The notes under the pieces are model-generated. The model did not search any database, was not told where the DNA came from, and saw only the letters and a list, made by a program, of their open reading frames with translations. Below, piece by piece: positions 38,170-46,686 of a DNA stretch of 64,000 bases (positions within the stretch are counted from its first letter, which is position 1; the number at the start of each line of letters is the position of its first letter). The stretch spans positions 1 to 64,000 of the forward strand of contig NZ_JODC01000026.1 of assembly GCF_000720765.1 (NCBI RefSeq), written 5' to 3'. The translations under genes and the position numbers were made by a program. Source of the stretch: Streptomyces sp. NRRL S-646 (GTDB lineage: Bacteria > Actinomycetota > Actinomycetes > Streptomycetales > Streptomycetaceae).

Positions 38170-38330
38170 TTTTCTCCATTCCCCCTAGAGGTTTTTATTT
38201 ACGATGCAAGTCAATCGAACATTACATCGTTAGTCAAGTACATTTCAGTAAAATGGAGAATGCATTGTCGTTATTGGAATCGGAATTTCCGTGTCCTGTT
38301 CGCGCACACGACAACCACAAGCGGAGCAGG
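38170..38330. promoter_or_regulatory. AT-rich intergenic control region
   Basis: This stretch is strikingly AT-rich compared with everything around it and has no convincing gene. AGTCAA occurs at 38209 and 38232, 23 bp apart (TTGACT on the minus strand). ACGATG (38200) and CATCGT (38225) make an inverted repeat around the first copy. It probably holds the promoter of the small peptide gene and binding sites for the neighbouring regulator. Confidence 0.5.
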
Positions 38331-38370
38331 GTGTTTTCGGCCGCTCCGGGCCACAACCCGGTCAAGCCCA

Positions 38371-38399
38371 TTGGCGTGGCCCAGTCATGCTGGTATTGT
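38371..38399 (+). promoter_or_regulatory. Likely promoter of the XRE-TPR gene
   Basis: TTGGCG (38371-38376) and TATTGT (38394-38399) are separated by exactly 17 bp. The expected transcript start falls at about 38405, the first base of an in-frame ATG, so a leaderless mRNA is plausible. Confidence 0.5.
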
Positions 38400-38404
38400 G
38401 ATCT

Positions 38405-39805
38405 ATGACACCTGAAGTCATGTGCTCACCCCTGGGAAGCCAAATGGATCAAACAGAAAGCGCAGCTCCGGTCGAGTTGGGCAGGCGCATCCGGACCCTC
38501 CGCGTCAAACTCGGGCTGAAGCAGCAGGATCTGGCCTCCTCGGATATCTCGGCGAGCTACATCTCGCTCATCGAATCAGGGAAAAGGGCTCCCTCGGATG
38601 CGGTGCTCTCCGCACTCGCCGGGAAACTGGGGTGCTCGCCGGACCATCTGCGCACCGGTCGCGACGACCATGCCCTGGAGGACACCAGGCTGAAGCTCTC
38701 TTTCGCCGAAATGGCGCTGCGGAACGGCGACAACGGCGAGGCCCTGCAGGCCTTCGGTGAACTCCTCGCCAAACCCGCCCTGCTGGACCCGCACATGCGG
38801 CTGCGCGCCCGCATCGGTCAGGCGACCTCGCTGGAGAAGCTCGACCGGATCGAGGCCGCCATCCCCGTACTGGAGGAGCTCGGCAAGGACCCGTCTCTCG
38901 CGGCCGGCTCCGACGAGTGGTGCCGCGTTCAGGTCGCCCTCAGCCGCTGCTACCGCAACATGGGCGACATCACCCTCGGCATCGAGATCGGCGAGCGGGC
39001 CATGGCCAGGCTGGACGCGCTCGGCCTGGACGTCACCGTGGACCACATCCAGGTCGGTGCGACGCTCATCGGGTCGTACCTCATGCGCGGCGACATCACC
39101 CGCGCCCACCTTCTCGCCCAGAAGCTCGTTCCGGTGGCGGAGGACCACGGCGGACGCGCCGGGCGTGGCGCGGTCTACTGGAACGCCGGGCTGGTCGCCC
39201 TCTCCAGGCGGCAGCTCCCCGAGGCGCTCGCGCTCACCGAGCGGGCCCTGGCGATGATGGCCGACGACGACAACCTGCGGCATGTGGCGATGCTCAAGAT
39301 GACGGTCGCCTGGCTGGAGCTGCAGTCCGACGTGCCCGACCCGGCCCGGGCGCTGGAACTCCTTCAGGACGCGGGCCAGACGCTCGCCGAGCTCGGCACC
39401 GCCGTGGAGCAGGCCAGGTGCGAGATCTGCCTGATCGACGCGAACACCCAGCTCGGCCGGTGGGACGAGGCCGTCTCCCACGCCCGGCGCGCCCTCGGAC
39501 TGCTCAGCTCGGGTCCGCGTGTCGAGGCGGTCGGGGCACGCGTCAGGATCGCCGAGATCCATCTGCTGCGCGGGGAGACGGAGGAGGGCCTGCAGGGCCT
39601 GCACGCGGCGACCCGCCAGCTGAGGCATTTCGCGGCGTCGTACGAGACCGCGCAGGAATGGCGCCACCTCGGTGACGTGTGGAAGCGCCAGGGCCGCGCG
39701 AAGGAGGCCCTGGACGCCTACGACCAGGCGCTGCAGGCCTCCGGGATGCCCACGACCTACGATCCCGCGCAGGCCCTGACCGGCCAGCAGCAGCACCAGA
39801 GCTGA
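38405..39805 (+). CDS. XRE-family regulator with C-terminal TPR domain
   Basis: 466 residues. The XRE helix-turn-helix is at about residues 25-82 (LGRRIRTLRVKLGLKQQDLA, ISASYISLIESGKRAPS). The rest is a helical TPR-like superhelix with repeats such as ALQAFGELLAKPALLDPHMR, MGDITLGIEIGERAMARLDA, QLPEALALTERALAMM and GRAKEALDAYDQALQASG. This domain plan (HTH plus TPR) is that of peptide-sensing RRNPP regulators of Firmicutes, and is also common among uncharacterised Streptomyces regulators. ATG 38405 fits a leaderless start; ATG 38444 with GGGAAG is the alternative. It is divergent from the 49-residue peptide gene and close to an oligopeptide importer. Confidence 0.88.
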   Translation: MTPEVMCSPLGSQMDQTESAAPVELGRRIRTLRVKLGLKQQDLASSDISASYISLIESGKRAPSDAVLSALAGKLGCSPDHLRTGRDDHALEDTRLKLSFAEMALRNGDNGEALQAFGELLAKPALLDPHMRLRARIGQATSLEKLDRIEAAIPVLEELGKDPSLAAGSDEWCRVQVALSRCYRNMGDITLGIEIGERAMARLDALGLDVTVDHIQVGATLIGSYLMRGDITRAHLLAQKLVPVAEDHGGRAGRGAVYWNAGLVALSRRQLPEALALTERALAMMADDDNLRHVAMLKMTVAWLELQSDVPDPARALELLQDAGQTLAELGTAVEQARCEICLIDANTQLGRWDEAVSHARRALGLLSSGPRVEAVGARVRIAEIHLLRGETEEGLQGLHAATRQLRHFAASYETAQEWRHLGDVWKRQGRAKEALDAYDQALQASGMPTTYDPAQALTGQQQHQS

Positions 39806-39845
39806 CCGGCCGGCCCGGCGCGTTCCCCCGTGGGTGTTCATCAGC

Positions 39846-40451
39846 TCACCGTGCCCACAGGCCGGTGCCGGCGCTTCTCGTACCGGGTGCGGCGAGCAGG
39901 TCGATGATGGTGCGTGCGAAGAGATGGCAGTGCTCGCCGGTGCGGGCGGTGACGAGGTCGTCGTCGACGACGACGTCCTGGTCGACGTAGCTGCCGCCCA
40001 TGTTGCGCAGGTCGCCCAGCAGGTTGTTGTGCACCACGGCGCGCCGGCCGCGGACCAGTCCGGGCACCGGGGCCGCGAGCCACATGCCGTGGCAGATGAC
40101 GCCCTTGAGGATGGCGGGGTCGGCGAACGCGCGGCGCAGGAACCGTGCGGCGGGCGGGAGACGATCCGGGTCCTCGGTGTAGCGCAGCCGGTCGGCGACC
40201 ATCCCGGAGGGGACGATGACGGCGCTGAACTCCTTCAGCGCGAACTCGTCGACGTCCTCGAAGGATTCGGTGACCGTGAACGGCATCCGGTGCTCGTGTC
40301 CCTGGAAGGTCATCTCCTTCTCGCCCCACAGCCGGGACAGGAAGTGGACCTCGGCGCCCTCCTCGGGGAAGCGGTGCTTGTAGTAGAGGATCTCGGGTTC
40401 GTAGAAGTCGCTCTCCATCAGTACGGCGATCTTGTGACCCGTCAGTCGCAC
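39846..40451 (-). CDS. DJ-1/PfpI-family protein (1)
   Basis: 201 residues of the DJ-1/PfpI superfamily. The nucleophile elbow VICHGMWLAA near residue 120 holds the reactive Cys followed by His. An early Glu lies in VLMESDFYEPEILYY near residue 20. Members are glyoxalases, deglycase-like enzymes, hydratases or chaperones; the activity is not predictable. GTG 40451 begins 2 bp after the stop of the ThDP enzyme gene and has GGAGG upstream. It is the last gene of a three-gene operon, convergent with the XRE-TPR gene. Confidence 0.8.
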   Translation of the reverse strand: MRLTGHKIAVLMESDFYEPEILYYKHRFPEEGAEVHFLSRLWGEKEMTFQGHEHRMPFTVTESFEDVDEFALKEFSAVIVPSGMVADRLRYTEDPDRLPPAARFLRRAFADPAILKGVICHGMWLAAPVPGLVRGRRAVVHNNLLGDLRNMGGSYVDQDVVVDDDLVTARTGEHCHLFARTIIDLLAAPGTRSAGTGLWAR

Positions 40452-40453
40452 CG

Positions 40454-42133
40454 TTACCGTCCCCTCCCCCGTTCGGTGACCAGGTCGATCAGGAACGGGC
40501 CGCGGTGCGACAGCGCCTCGGTGACGGCCGCCGCGGCCTGGCCCGGTTTCTCCACGCGCAGGGCGGGCACGCCCAGGGACCTCGACAGGGCGACGAAGTC
40601 GATGGCCGGCCGGGAGAGGTCGAAGATCCCCGGGTGTTCGTGGACCGGGATCCCCTGCTCCCTCCAGTACTGGTCGATGTTGAGTTCCAGCAGCCGGTAG
40701 CTGCTGTTGTTGCAGACAACGAACTTGGCGCCGATGTCGTGCCGGGCCGCCGTCCACAGCGCCTGGAGGGTGTACATGCTGCCGCCGTCGCCGGTGAAGC
40801 CCACCACCGTGGCGTCGGGGCGGGCGAGCTGAGCGCCCAGAGCGCCGGGGATGCCGACGCCGAGGGAGCCGCCGCGGGTCTGGTGCCAGCGGCCGGGCTC
40901 GGCCGCCGGGAGGGGCCCGAAGAGGTCCGGGGAGGCGGTGAGGGACTCGTCGAACAGAACGATGTCGTCCGGGAGCCGGGCCGCCAGCTCCTCGGCGAAG
41001 GCGATGTGCGGGAGCTCCGCCGCGTCGGCCCGCTCGTGGGCGCTGTGGGCGGCGGCCGCCCGGGCCTCGGCCCGCTCGGCGGCACCTCGTCGCAGCCGGT
41101 CCTCGGCCGCCGTACGGTCCGCGCGGCTCATCCGGGCCTCGATCGCGTCGGCGAGCAGCGCGAGGGACCGCTTCGGATCGGCGACCAGGCCGATGTCGAC
41201 GGGGAAGTTCTTGGCGATCGCGTCGGTGTCCAGGTCGATGTGGACCACCGGCGCGCCCTCGCCGAAGACGCCCTCCAGGGCCGGGAACACCTCGGGCAGC
41301 GCATACGTGCCGCACAGCAGCACGGCGTCCGCCGCACCCGTGACACGACGGCTGCTCTCGCCGAACATGTGGCCCAACTGGCCCGCATAGGCGGGGTGTT
41401 CGACCGGCAGGTTCACCTCGGCCCAGTCGGCGCCCCACACCTCCGCGCCCCACACCGAGGCCAGTCGGCCCAACTCCTCCTGTGCGCCGGAGAAGTGGAT
41501 CCCGTCGCCCGCGATCACGATCGGTTTGCGCGCCCCGGCCAGCAGCTCCGCCGCCCGCGCCAGCGACTGCGGATCTGGTGCGGAGGCGGTGTCGGGGTAG
41601 GACACCGGCACCGCCTCCTCGCGGGTGGGCCGGTCCATCACGTCGGCGGGCAGCACGACGAGGACCGGTCCGTACGGCGGGGTGCCGGCCTCCTTGAACG
41701 CGCGGCGCAGCACCCTCAGCGTGGAGTCGGGGTCGACGACCCGCGTCGCCCATTTGGTCACCGGCTCGGCCATGGCCACCAGGTCGGCGGCCATCTGCGC
41801 CTCCATCGCGTCGTAGCGCAGGCCGGCCTCGCCGACCAGGACGACGAGCGGGGCGTGGCCGCGCTTCGCCTGGTAGAGCATGCCGATGCCGTTGCCGAGG
41901 CCCACCCCGGAGTGCAGCTGGACCACGGCCGGCCGACGGGTGGCGCGGGCGTAGCCGTCCGCCATGCCGACGGCCACGGCCTCCTGCAGGGTCAGCACGT
42001 ACTCGATCGCCGGGAAGTGGCGCAGTTCGTCCAGGAAGCCCTGCTCGACCGTGCCGGGGTTGCCGAACATGTACGGCACCCCTTCGACGGCGAGCTGTTC
42101 GAGGAACGCCGCCCGGGCCGGCCTGCTGTCCAT
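40454..42133 (-). CDS. Thiamine-diphosphate-dependent enzyme, benzoylformate-decarboxylase-like (1)
   Basis: 559 residues with the three-domain ThDP fold. The ylide-activating Glu is in YVLTLQEAVAVGMADGYA near residue 50. LHSGVGLGN near residue 73 keeps the His used by benzoylformate decarboxylase, while the Ser of GNPGS is Thr here (FGNPGTVEQ near residue 24). The metal/ThDP motif is GFTGDGGSMYTLQALWTAAR ... VCNNSSY near residues 440-470. A 2-oxo acid decarboxylation or carboligation is likely; the substrate is unknown. It sits between two DJ-1 genes. Confidence 0.85.
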   Translation of the reverse strand: MDSRPARAAFLEQLAVEGVPYMFGNPGTVEQGFLDELRHFPAIEYVLTLQEAVAVGMADGYARATRRPAVVQLHSGVGLGNGIGMLYQAKRGHAPLVVLVGEAGLRYDAMEAQMAADLVAMAEPVTKWATRVVDPDSTLRVLRRAFKEAGTPPYGPVLVVLPADVMDRPTREEAVPVSYPDTASAPDPQSLARAAELLAGARKPIVIAGDGIHFSGAQEELGRLASVWGAEVWGADWAEVNLPVEHPAYAGQLGHMFGESSRRVTGAADAVLLCGTYALPEVFPALEGVFGEGAPVVHIDLDTDAIAKNFPVDIGLVADPKRSLALLADAIEARMSRADRTAAEDRLRRGAAERAEARAAAAHSAHERADAAELPHIAFAEELAARLPDDIVLFDESLTASPDLFGPLPAAEPGRWHQTRGGSLGVGIPGALGAQLARPDATVVGFTGDGGSMYTLQALWTAARHDIGAKFVVCNNSSYRLLELNIDQYWREQGIPVHEHPGIFDLSRPAIDFVALSRSLGVPALRVEKPGQAAAAVTEALSHRGPFLIDLVTERGRGR

Positions 42134-42163
42134 GGTGGTACCGCCTCTCGTCCGGATCGGTGG

Positions 42164-43009
42164 CTACGACTGGGCGGCGGCCCTGAAGCCCCACTGACGC
42201 AGGCCGTGGTCGAGCACCTCGACGGTCTTCTGGCCGGTGAGGTAGGAGTCGGGGGTCGAACGCCCGGTGATGAACGGGTAGTCGACGATCACCGAGGTGG
42301 TCTTGCCGAAGTTGCCGTGGTAGGCGCCGCCGGGGGCGGTCGCGTCGCGCAGGATGTACTCCAGCGGGTACGGCGGCGGGCCCATGTTGAAGTCGGTGCC
42401 GACGAACCCGGTGCCGTCGAGGTAGTCGTACTCGATGCAGTGCCCGGTGACGTGCTTGCCGCGGATGATGCTCTCCCGGTCCTCCTGGTCGCGGGCGAAG
42501 GCCAGGCAGGCCACGCCGTAGCACTCGGCGGCGATCGGGCGGTCCAGGTGGTGGAAGGCGAGGATCAGGTCGTGGACGCGCCAGTTGTTGGCGAGGTCGA
42601 CGATCGGGCCGCTGCCGCCCACGATGAGGAGGGCGTCGTAGCGGTCGGCGATCTGGTCGCGGACCTTCTCCACGCGGCTGTTGTACGCCTCCCAGTCGCG
42701 CAGGAAGTACGGCTTGGAGCGGTAGGGCCGGTCGGGCAGCCAGGAGGACAGGTCGAGGGGGTTGTCGAGGCGGTCGGAGGCCTCGACGGCCTTGACCTTC
42801 GCCGCCATCTCCGGGGTCGTGACGGAGCGGCCGAGCGGCGGGTCGACGTAGTCGGGGTCCATGCTCGGGGGCAGCGCCACGGGCCGCTTGCCGGTCGGGG
42901 TGGCGAAGGTGAGGTGGTAGCCCGCCTTGTCGAAGGTCTCCAGGGGGCCGATGAGTTCCTCGCCCCAGTAGCCGTACTCGGACAGGACGACGAGGATGCG
43001 CCTGCTCAT
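42164..43009 (-). CDS. DJ-1/PfpI-family protein (2), long form
   Basis: 281 residues, longer than typical DJ-1 proteins and like the class I glutamine-amidotransferase-like/Hsp31 group. It opens ILVVLSEYGYWGEELIGPLE. The nucleophile elbow IAAECYGVACLAF is near residue 165, and a closing segment VTGRS-type FITGRSTPDSY near residue 247 is typical of this group. GAGAGGAA lies before ATG 43009. It is the first gene of the operon that continues with ThDP enzyme (1) and DJ-1 (1). Confidence 0.82.
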   Translation of the reverse strand: MSRRILVVLSEYGYWGEELIGPLETFDKAGYHLTFATPTGKRPVALPPSMDPDYVDPPLGRSVTTPEMAAKVKAVEASDRLDNPLDLSSWLPDRPYRSKPYFLRDWEAYNSRVEKVRDQIADRYDALLIVGGSGPIVDLANNWRVHDLILAFHHLDRPIAAECYGVACLAFARDQEDRESIIRGKHVTGHCIEYDYLDGTGFVGTDFNMGPPPYPLEYILRDATAPGGAYHGNFGKTTSVIVDYPFITGRSTPDSYLTGQKTVEVLDHGLRQWGFRAAAQS

Positions 43010-43195
43010 GAGGTTCCTCTCGGTCGGCTGGGTCGGCGTTCGGTTCGGACGCTTGAACTGCCGAACTCATGTCTAGTTTTCGGGGTTTGGCCGGTACCAG
43101 GAGGGAGGGCTCCGGGTGCCGCACATCCCCAAGTGGCAGACCGCACTACGGCAAATCGGGCCCTGGGCAGGGTTGTTGTCCAATGCGCAACAAAA

Positions 43196-43222
43196 GACGC
43201 CCTCCGCTGGGCGGAGGGCGTC
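43196..43222 (-). terminator. Terminator of the upstream minus-strand operon
   Basis: A 12-bp perfect stem (GACGCCCTCCGC with GCGGAGGGCGTC, loop 3). Read on the minus strand it is followed by TTTTG. It lies 19 bp past the stop of ThDP enzyme (2) and splits the cluster into two transcripts. The rest of 43010-43190 must hold the promoter for the DJ-1 (2) operon, but no clear box was seen. Confidence 0.85.
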
Positions 43223-43240
43223 CGGTGTCGGTGTGCGGGG

Positions 43241-44893
43241 TCAGAGGCGGAACAGTCCCGGGTCGGCGACCACGACGTCGAGGAGGACCGGGCCGTCGGC
43301 CGTCAGGGCGCTGCGCAGGGACTCGCGGAGGTTCTCCGGAGTCTCGATGCGTTCGCCGCGCACGCCGAAGCCGCGGGCCAGCTGGGCCATGTCGACGCCG
43401 CTGAGGTCCCAGCCCTTCTGCCAGGACTTCTGGTCCTGGAGGTAGTACTTGAGGGACAGATAGCCGGAGTTGTCGGGGATGACGAAGGTGACCGGCAGCC
43501 GGTGCTGGGCCGCGGTCCACAGCGCGTGCAGCGTGTACTGGGCCGAGCCCTCGCCGACCACGACCACGGCACGCTTCTCGGGGTGCGCGAGGGCGTAGCC
43601 GACGGCTCCGGCGAAGGGGAAGCCGAGGGCGCCGCTGGCCGTGGCGAAGTAGCCGTTGTCCGCGCCGAGCGGTATCTGCTCGTGGAAGTCGGCGCGGGCG
43701 ATGGGCAGTTCCTCGAACAGCTGGGCGTCGTCGGGGAGTTCCTGGGAGAGGACGTGGAAGAGGTACGCCTGGGTGAGCGGCGTCGAGGGTTCGGGGACCG
43801 CCACCGGCTCGCGCACCGGGGCGAGTTCGACGCTCTCGCGCTCCTCCACCAGCGGGACCAGCCCCTTCACGACCGCGCCGGGCGGGGCCACGAAGCTGGT
43901 GTTCGCGAGGGTGGCCGCGGCGGCCTGCGGGTTGTCCGTGACATGCAGGAACCGTACGTCAGAAGTGAGTTGGGGACGCGGCGTCCTGTCCAGGTCCGCG
44001 GGTGCCGTCGAGAACAGGTCCCACGCCGTGAAGAGAGTGAACGCCGGGCCGCCGAGGACGACGACCACGTCGTGCTGCTCGGCGAGCCGCTGGTTGACCA
44101 GCTCGGGGATGGGCGGCAGGACTCCGGCGAACAGGGGGTGGTTCTCCGGGAACGCGCCGCGATTCCACACGGGGGCGCCCCACACGCGCGCGTTCAGCTT
44201 CTCGGCCAGGGCGATCAGGTCGCCGCGCGCGCCCTGCGCGTCGACCGGGCCGCCGGCCACCAGACCGGGCCGCTCGGCGCCGTTGAGCGCTTCGGCTATC
44301 CGGGCGAGGACCGCCGGATCGGGTACGACGGCGCTCTCCACCTCGGCGATCCGCACCGGCTCCGGATCGGCGGGGCGGACCCAGTCGTCCTCGGGGACGG
44401 CCACGAACACCGGGCCCTGCGGGGCCTGTTTGGCGATCTGGTAGGCCTGGGCGATCAGCGCGGGCACGTCCTGCGGACGCCCGGGCTCGCCGGCCCACTT
44501 GATGTACGGCTTGGGCAGCTGGGTGGCGTCCTTGGCGACGAGGAAGGGGTCCCCGAGGAGCATCTTGCGGGCCTGCTGTCCGCCGAGGATGACCATCGGC
44601 GTGTTCGCCGCGGCCGCTGTGTAGACGCTGCCCATGGCGTTGCCGAGGCCCGGTCCGCCGTTGATGAGGACGAGGGCGGGTTCCCCGGTGCCCTGGGCGT
44701 AGCCGTCGGCCATGCCGACGACGGCGGCCTCCTGCAGGCCCATGACGAAACGGAACTCGTCCTCGGGCCAGTACTCGAACAGCTTCATCTCGGTGTGACT
44801 GGGGTTGCTGAAGACGGTGGTCAGACCCAAGGTGCGCAGGACGTCCAGGGTCGCGTCCCGCACGGTGCGGGCAGTGCTCGCCGCTTCGGTCAT
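43241..44893 (-). CDS. Thiamine-diphosphate-dependent enzyme, benzoylformate-decarboxylase-like (2)
   Basis: 550 residues. The activating Glu is in FVMGLQEAAVVGMADGYAQG near residue 55. Compared with benzoylformate decarboxylase, the active-site Ser and His are replaced (FSNPSHTEMK and LINGGPGLGN), so the substrate or chemistry differs. The metal motif reads VVGEGSAQYTLHALWTAAQ ... PDNSGY near residues 425-460, with Glu in place of Asp, a variant I recall in some relatives. AGGAG lies before ATG 44893, which starts 5 bp after the flavin oxidase gene. It is the last gene before a terminator. Confidence 0.85.
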   Translation of the reverse strand: MTEAASTARTVRDATLDVLRTLGLTTVFSNPSHTEMKLFEYWPEDEFRFVMGLQEAAVVGMADGYAQGTGEPALVLINGGPGLGNAMGSVYTAAAANTPMVILGGQQARKMLLGDPFLVAKDATQLPKPYIKWAGEPGRPQDVPALIAQAYQIAKQAPQGPVFVAVPEDDWVRPADPEPVRIAEVESAVVPDPAVLARIAEALNGAERPGLVAGGPVDAQGARGDLIALAEKLNARVWGAPVWNRGAFPENHPLFAGVLPPIPELVNQRLAEQHDVVVVLGGPAFTLFTAWDLFSTAPADLDRTPRPQLTSDVRFLHVTDNPQAAAATLANTSFVAPPGAVVKGLVPLVEERESVELAPVREPVAVPEPSTPLTQAYLFHVLSQELPDDAQLFEELPIARADFHEQIPLGADNGYFATASGALGFPFAGAVGYALAHPEKRAVVVVGEGSAQYTLHALWTAAQHRLPVTFVIPDNSGYLSLKYYLQDQKSWQKGWDLSGVDMAQLARGFGVRGERIETPENLRESLRSALTADGPVLLDVVVADPGLFRL

Positions 44894-44898
44894 GGTGA

Positions 44899-46287
44899 TC
44901 AGGCTCCTGAGTCGTTGGGGGTCGGTTCGAGCGCCGCCACCGCGCTGAAGACGTGGTCCGGGTCGTAGCGTTCCTTGGTCTTCAGCAGCCGTGCGGCGCC
45001 CGGGCCGAACGCGGCCGCGGCGCGCCGGCTCTCCTTGGGGCCGAGCAGATTGGGGTAGCCGCCGGGCAGGGCGTGCTCGGCGAACGCGGTGGACACCTCG
45101 CGCGCCCAGCGCCGGTGCGGCGCGGCCTGCTCGGCGCCCTCCCAGGCCGCGGCGACCTCGACCAGCAGATGGTCCCGGCGCAGTGCGAAGGCGGTGTCCG
45201 CGGCCGGTACGCGGGCGGCGGCGCCGTGGAAGTGGTGGATGTACATGCCGGAGTACGGCGAGGTCGCGCCGGCCGCCGCTTCGACGATCAACTCGACGGT
45301 TGTGTCGGTGAGTTCGGGCAGCCACTGGGTGCCCATCTCGTTGTGCCGGCCGTCGACGACGACCTGGTCGAACATGCCGAGGACGCCCGCGTACTCCTGG
45401 GGGCAGACCTGTCCGGCCAGAGGGGTGCCGAGGGCGGTGAAGCGGTCGATGACCGGGCGGCCCCGGGCGATGTCGCCGCACCACACCGGCAGGACGTAGA
45501 TCAGGGGCTGTCCGTCGGGTCCGCCGAAGAAGCCGGTCATGACGGTCAGTTCGTCGGCGGCCGAGGCGGTGATCTCGCGGTACCCGCGCAGGACGGAGGT
45601 GGCCCCCGCGAGGGGGTAGAGGATCATGCCGGCGAGGACGGTGCTGATGGGGTGCAGGCGTACGCGCAGTTCGGTGACGACGCCGAAGTTGCCGCCTCCG
45701 CCGCGCAGCGCCCAGAACAGGTCGGGGTTCTGCTCGGCACTGGCGACGACGGGGCGGCCGTCGGCGAGCACGACCCGGGCGGCGACCAGGTTGTCCAGGG
45801 CGAGTCCGCACCGGCCGGCGAGCAGCCCGTAGCCGCCGCCGAGGGTGAGGCCCGCGAAGCCGACCGCCTTGACGGTGCCGGTGACGGGGGCGAGCCCGAG
45901 GGCCCGCGTCGCCTCGACGAGGTCACCGGCGCGGGCGCCGCCCTGCGCCACGGCGGTGCGGGAGGCCCGGTCGACGGTGACCCGGCGCATCGCGGACAGG
46001 TCGATCATCAGGCCGTCGTCGGCGGTCGCCCGGCCCGCCCAGTCGTGGCCGCCGCCGCGGACGGTCAGCGGCAGCCGGTGCGTGCGGGCGATGCGGACCG
46101 CCCAGGTCACGTCGGTCTCGTCGGCGGGCCGGACGATGACCGCGGGCCGTGCGTCGACCGCGCCGTTCCACAGTTGCCGCGCTTGCTCGTAGGACGGGTC
46201 GCCCGGCGCGAGCACGTCCCCCCTGAGGGTGGTGCGCAGTGCGCGTACGGCGGCCGCCGACGCGGGAGTGGTCGTTGAGGGTGCCAT
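44899..46287 (-). CDS. FAD-linked oxidase, berberine-bridge-enzyme type
   Basis: 462 residues with a PCMH/VAO FAD-binding domain (RPADETDVTWAVRIARTHRL). The His for covalent FAD is in VRGGGHDWAGRA near residue 80. The second covalent Cys of bicovalent relatives seems absent (LAPVTGTVKAVGFAGLTLGG). The C-terminal BBE segment is YPNLLGPKESR ... LLKTKERYDPDHVFSA. It oxidises an alcohol, sugar or tailoring intermediate with oxygen. No signal peptide is visible. Confidence 0.87.
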   Translation of the reverse strand: MAPSTTTPASAAAVRALRTTLRGDVLAPGDPSYEQARQLWNGAVDARPAVIVRPADETDVTWAVRIARTHRLPLTVRGGGHDWAGRATADDGLMIDLSAMRRVTVDRASRTAVAQGGARAGDLVEATRALGLAPVTGTVKAVGFAGLTLGGGYGLLAGRCGLALDNLVAARVVLADGRPVVASAEQNPDLFWALRGGGGNFGVVTELRVRLHPISTVLAGMILYPLAGATSVLRGYREITASAADELTVMTGFFGGPDGQPLIYVLPVWCGDIARGRPVIDRFTALGTPLAGQVCPQEYAGVLGMFDQVVVDGRHNEMGTQWLPELTDTTVELIVEAAAGATSPYSGMYIHHFHGAAARVPAADTAFALRRDHLLVEVAAAWEGAEQAAPHRRWAREVSTAFAEHALPGGYPNLLGPKESRRAAAAFGPGAARLLKTKERYDPDHVFSAVAALEPTPNDSGA

Positions 46288-46389
46288 GGCTCCCCCTTCT
46301 CTTCTTGTCGACAGGTGGGCCGGGCCGGCTCCGGATCCCTCACAGTCCTGGAGCAGGCCCGGCCGGGGAGAAAGCCCGAGGAGAAGGCC

Positions 46390-46686
46390 TCAGCTCTCGA
46401 TCAGCTCGTAGCGGCCGGGCTGTACGGTCTCCAGGTCGACGGCGGCGAGGAACGCCTGGGTCTCGGGGGCGGCGAAGAAGGCCGCGATGGTGGCCTCGGC
46501 GTCCTCGGGGGACGCCCAGTGGACGGTCACCAGGTACTCGCCGTCAGCGCTGCGGGCGGTCGAGCGGGCGAGAAAGCCGACGCGGGTCTCCAGGTACTCC
46601 TTCTCCATCGTGCGGTTGAGCTGCTGGAACTCGGCGTCGTCGACATCCGCGTGCAGCTTGAACCGGATGGTCTCCACAGTGGTCAT
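46390..46686 (-). CDS. Small dimeric alpha/beta-barrel protein
   Basis: 98 residues with a ferredoxin-like pattern and the segment EYLVTVHWASPEDAEATIAA, as in antibiotic-biosynthesis monooxygenase/Dabb proteins. It may be a cofactor-free monooxygenase or isomerase. ATG 46686 overlaps the stop of the oxidoreductase gene (ATGA), and GAGAGGTGGAG precedes it. Confidence 0.75.
   Translation of the reverse strand: MTTVETIRFKLHADVDDAEFQQLNRTMEKEYLETRVGFLARSTARSADGEYLVTVHWASPEDAEATIAAFFAAPETQAFLAAVDLETVQPGRYELIES

Noticed and set aside
38145..38408. An 87-codon plus-strand ORF in the AT-rich gap
   Set aside because: It has non-Streptomyces codon use, no ribosome site, and overlaps both the candidate peptide gene and the promoter of the regulator.
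39846..43124. A 1092-codon minus-strand frame
   Set aside because: Only its last 201 codons match a protein family (DJ-1). The upstream part is an out-of-frame reading of the neighbouring ThDP and DJ-1 genes.
40505..44968. A 1487-codon plus-strand open frame across the ThDP/DJ-1 genes
   Set aside because: It is the antisense shadow of four well-supported minus-strand genes with recognisable motifs; its own translation shows no domain.
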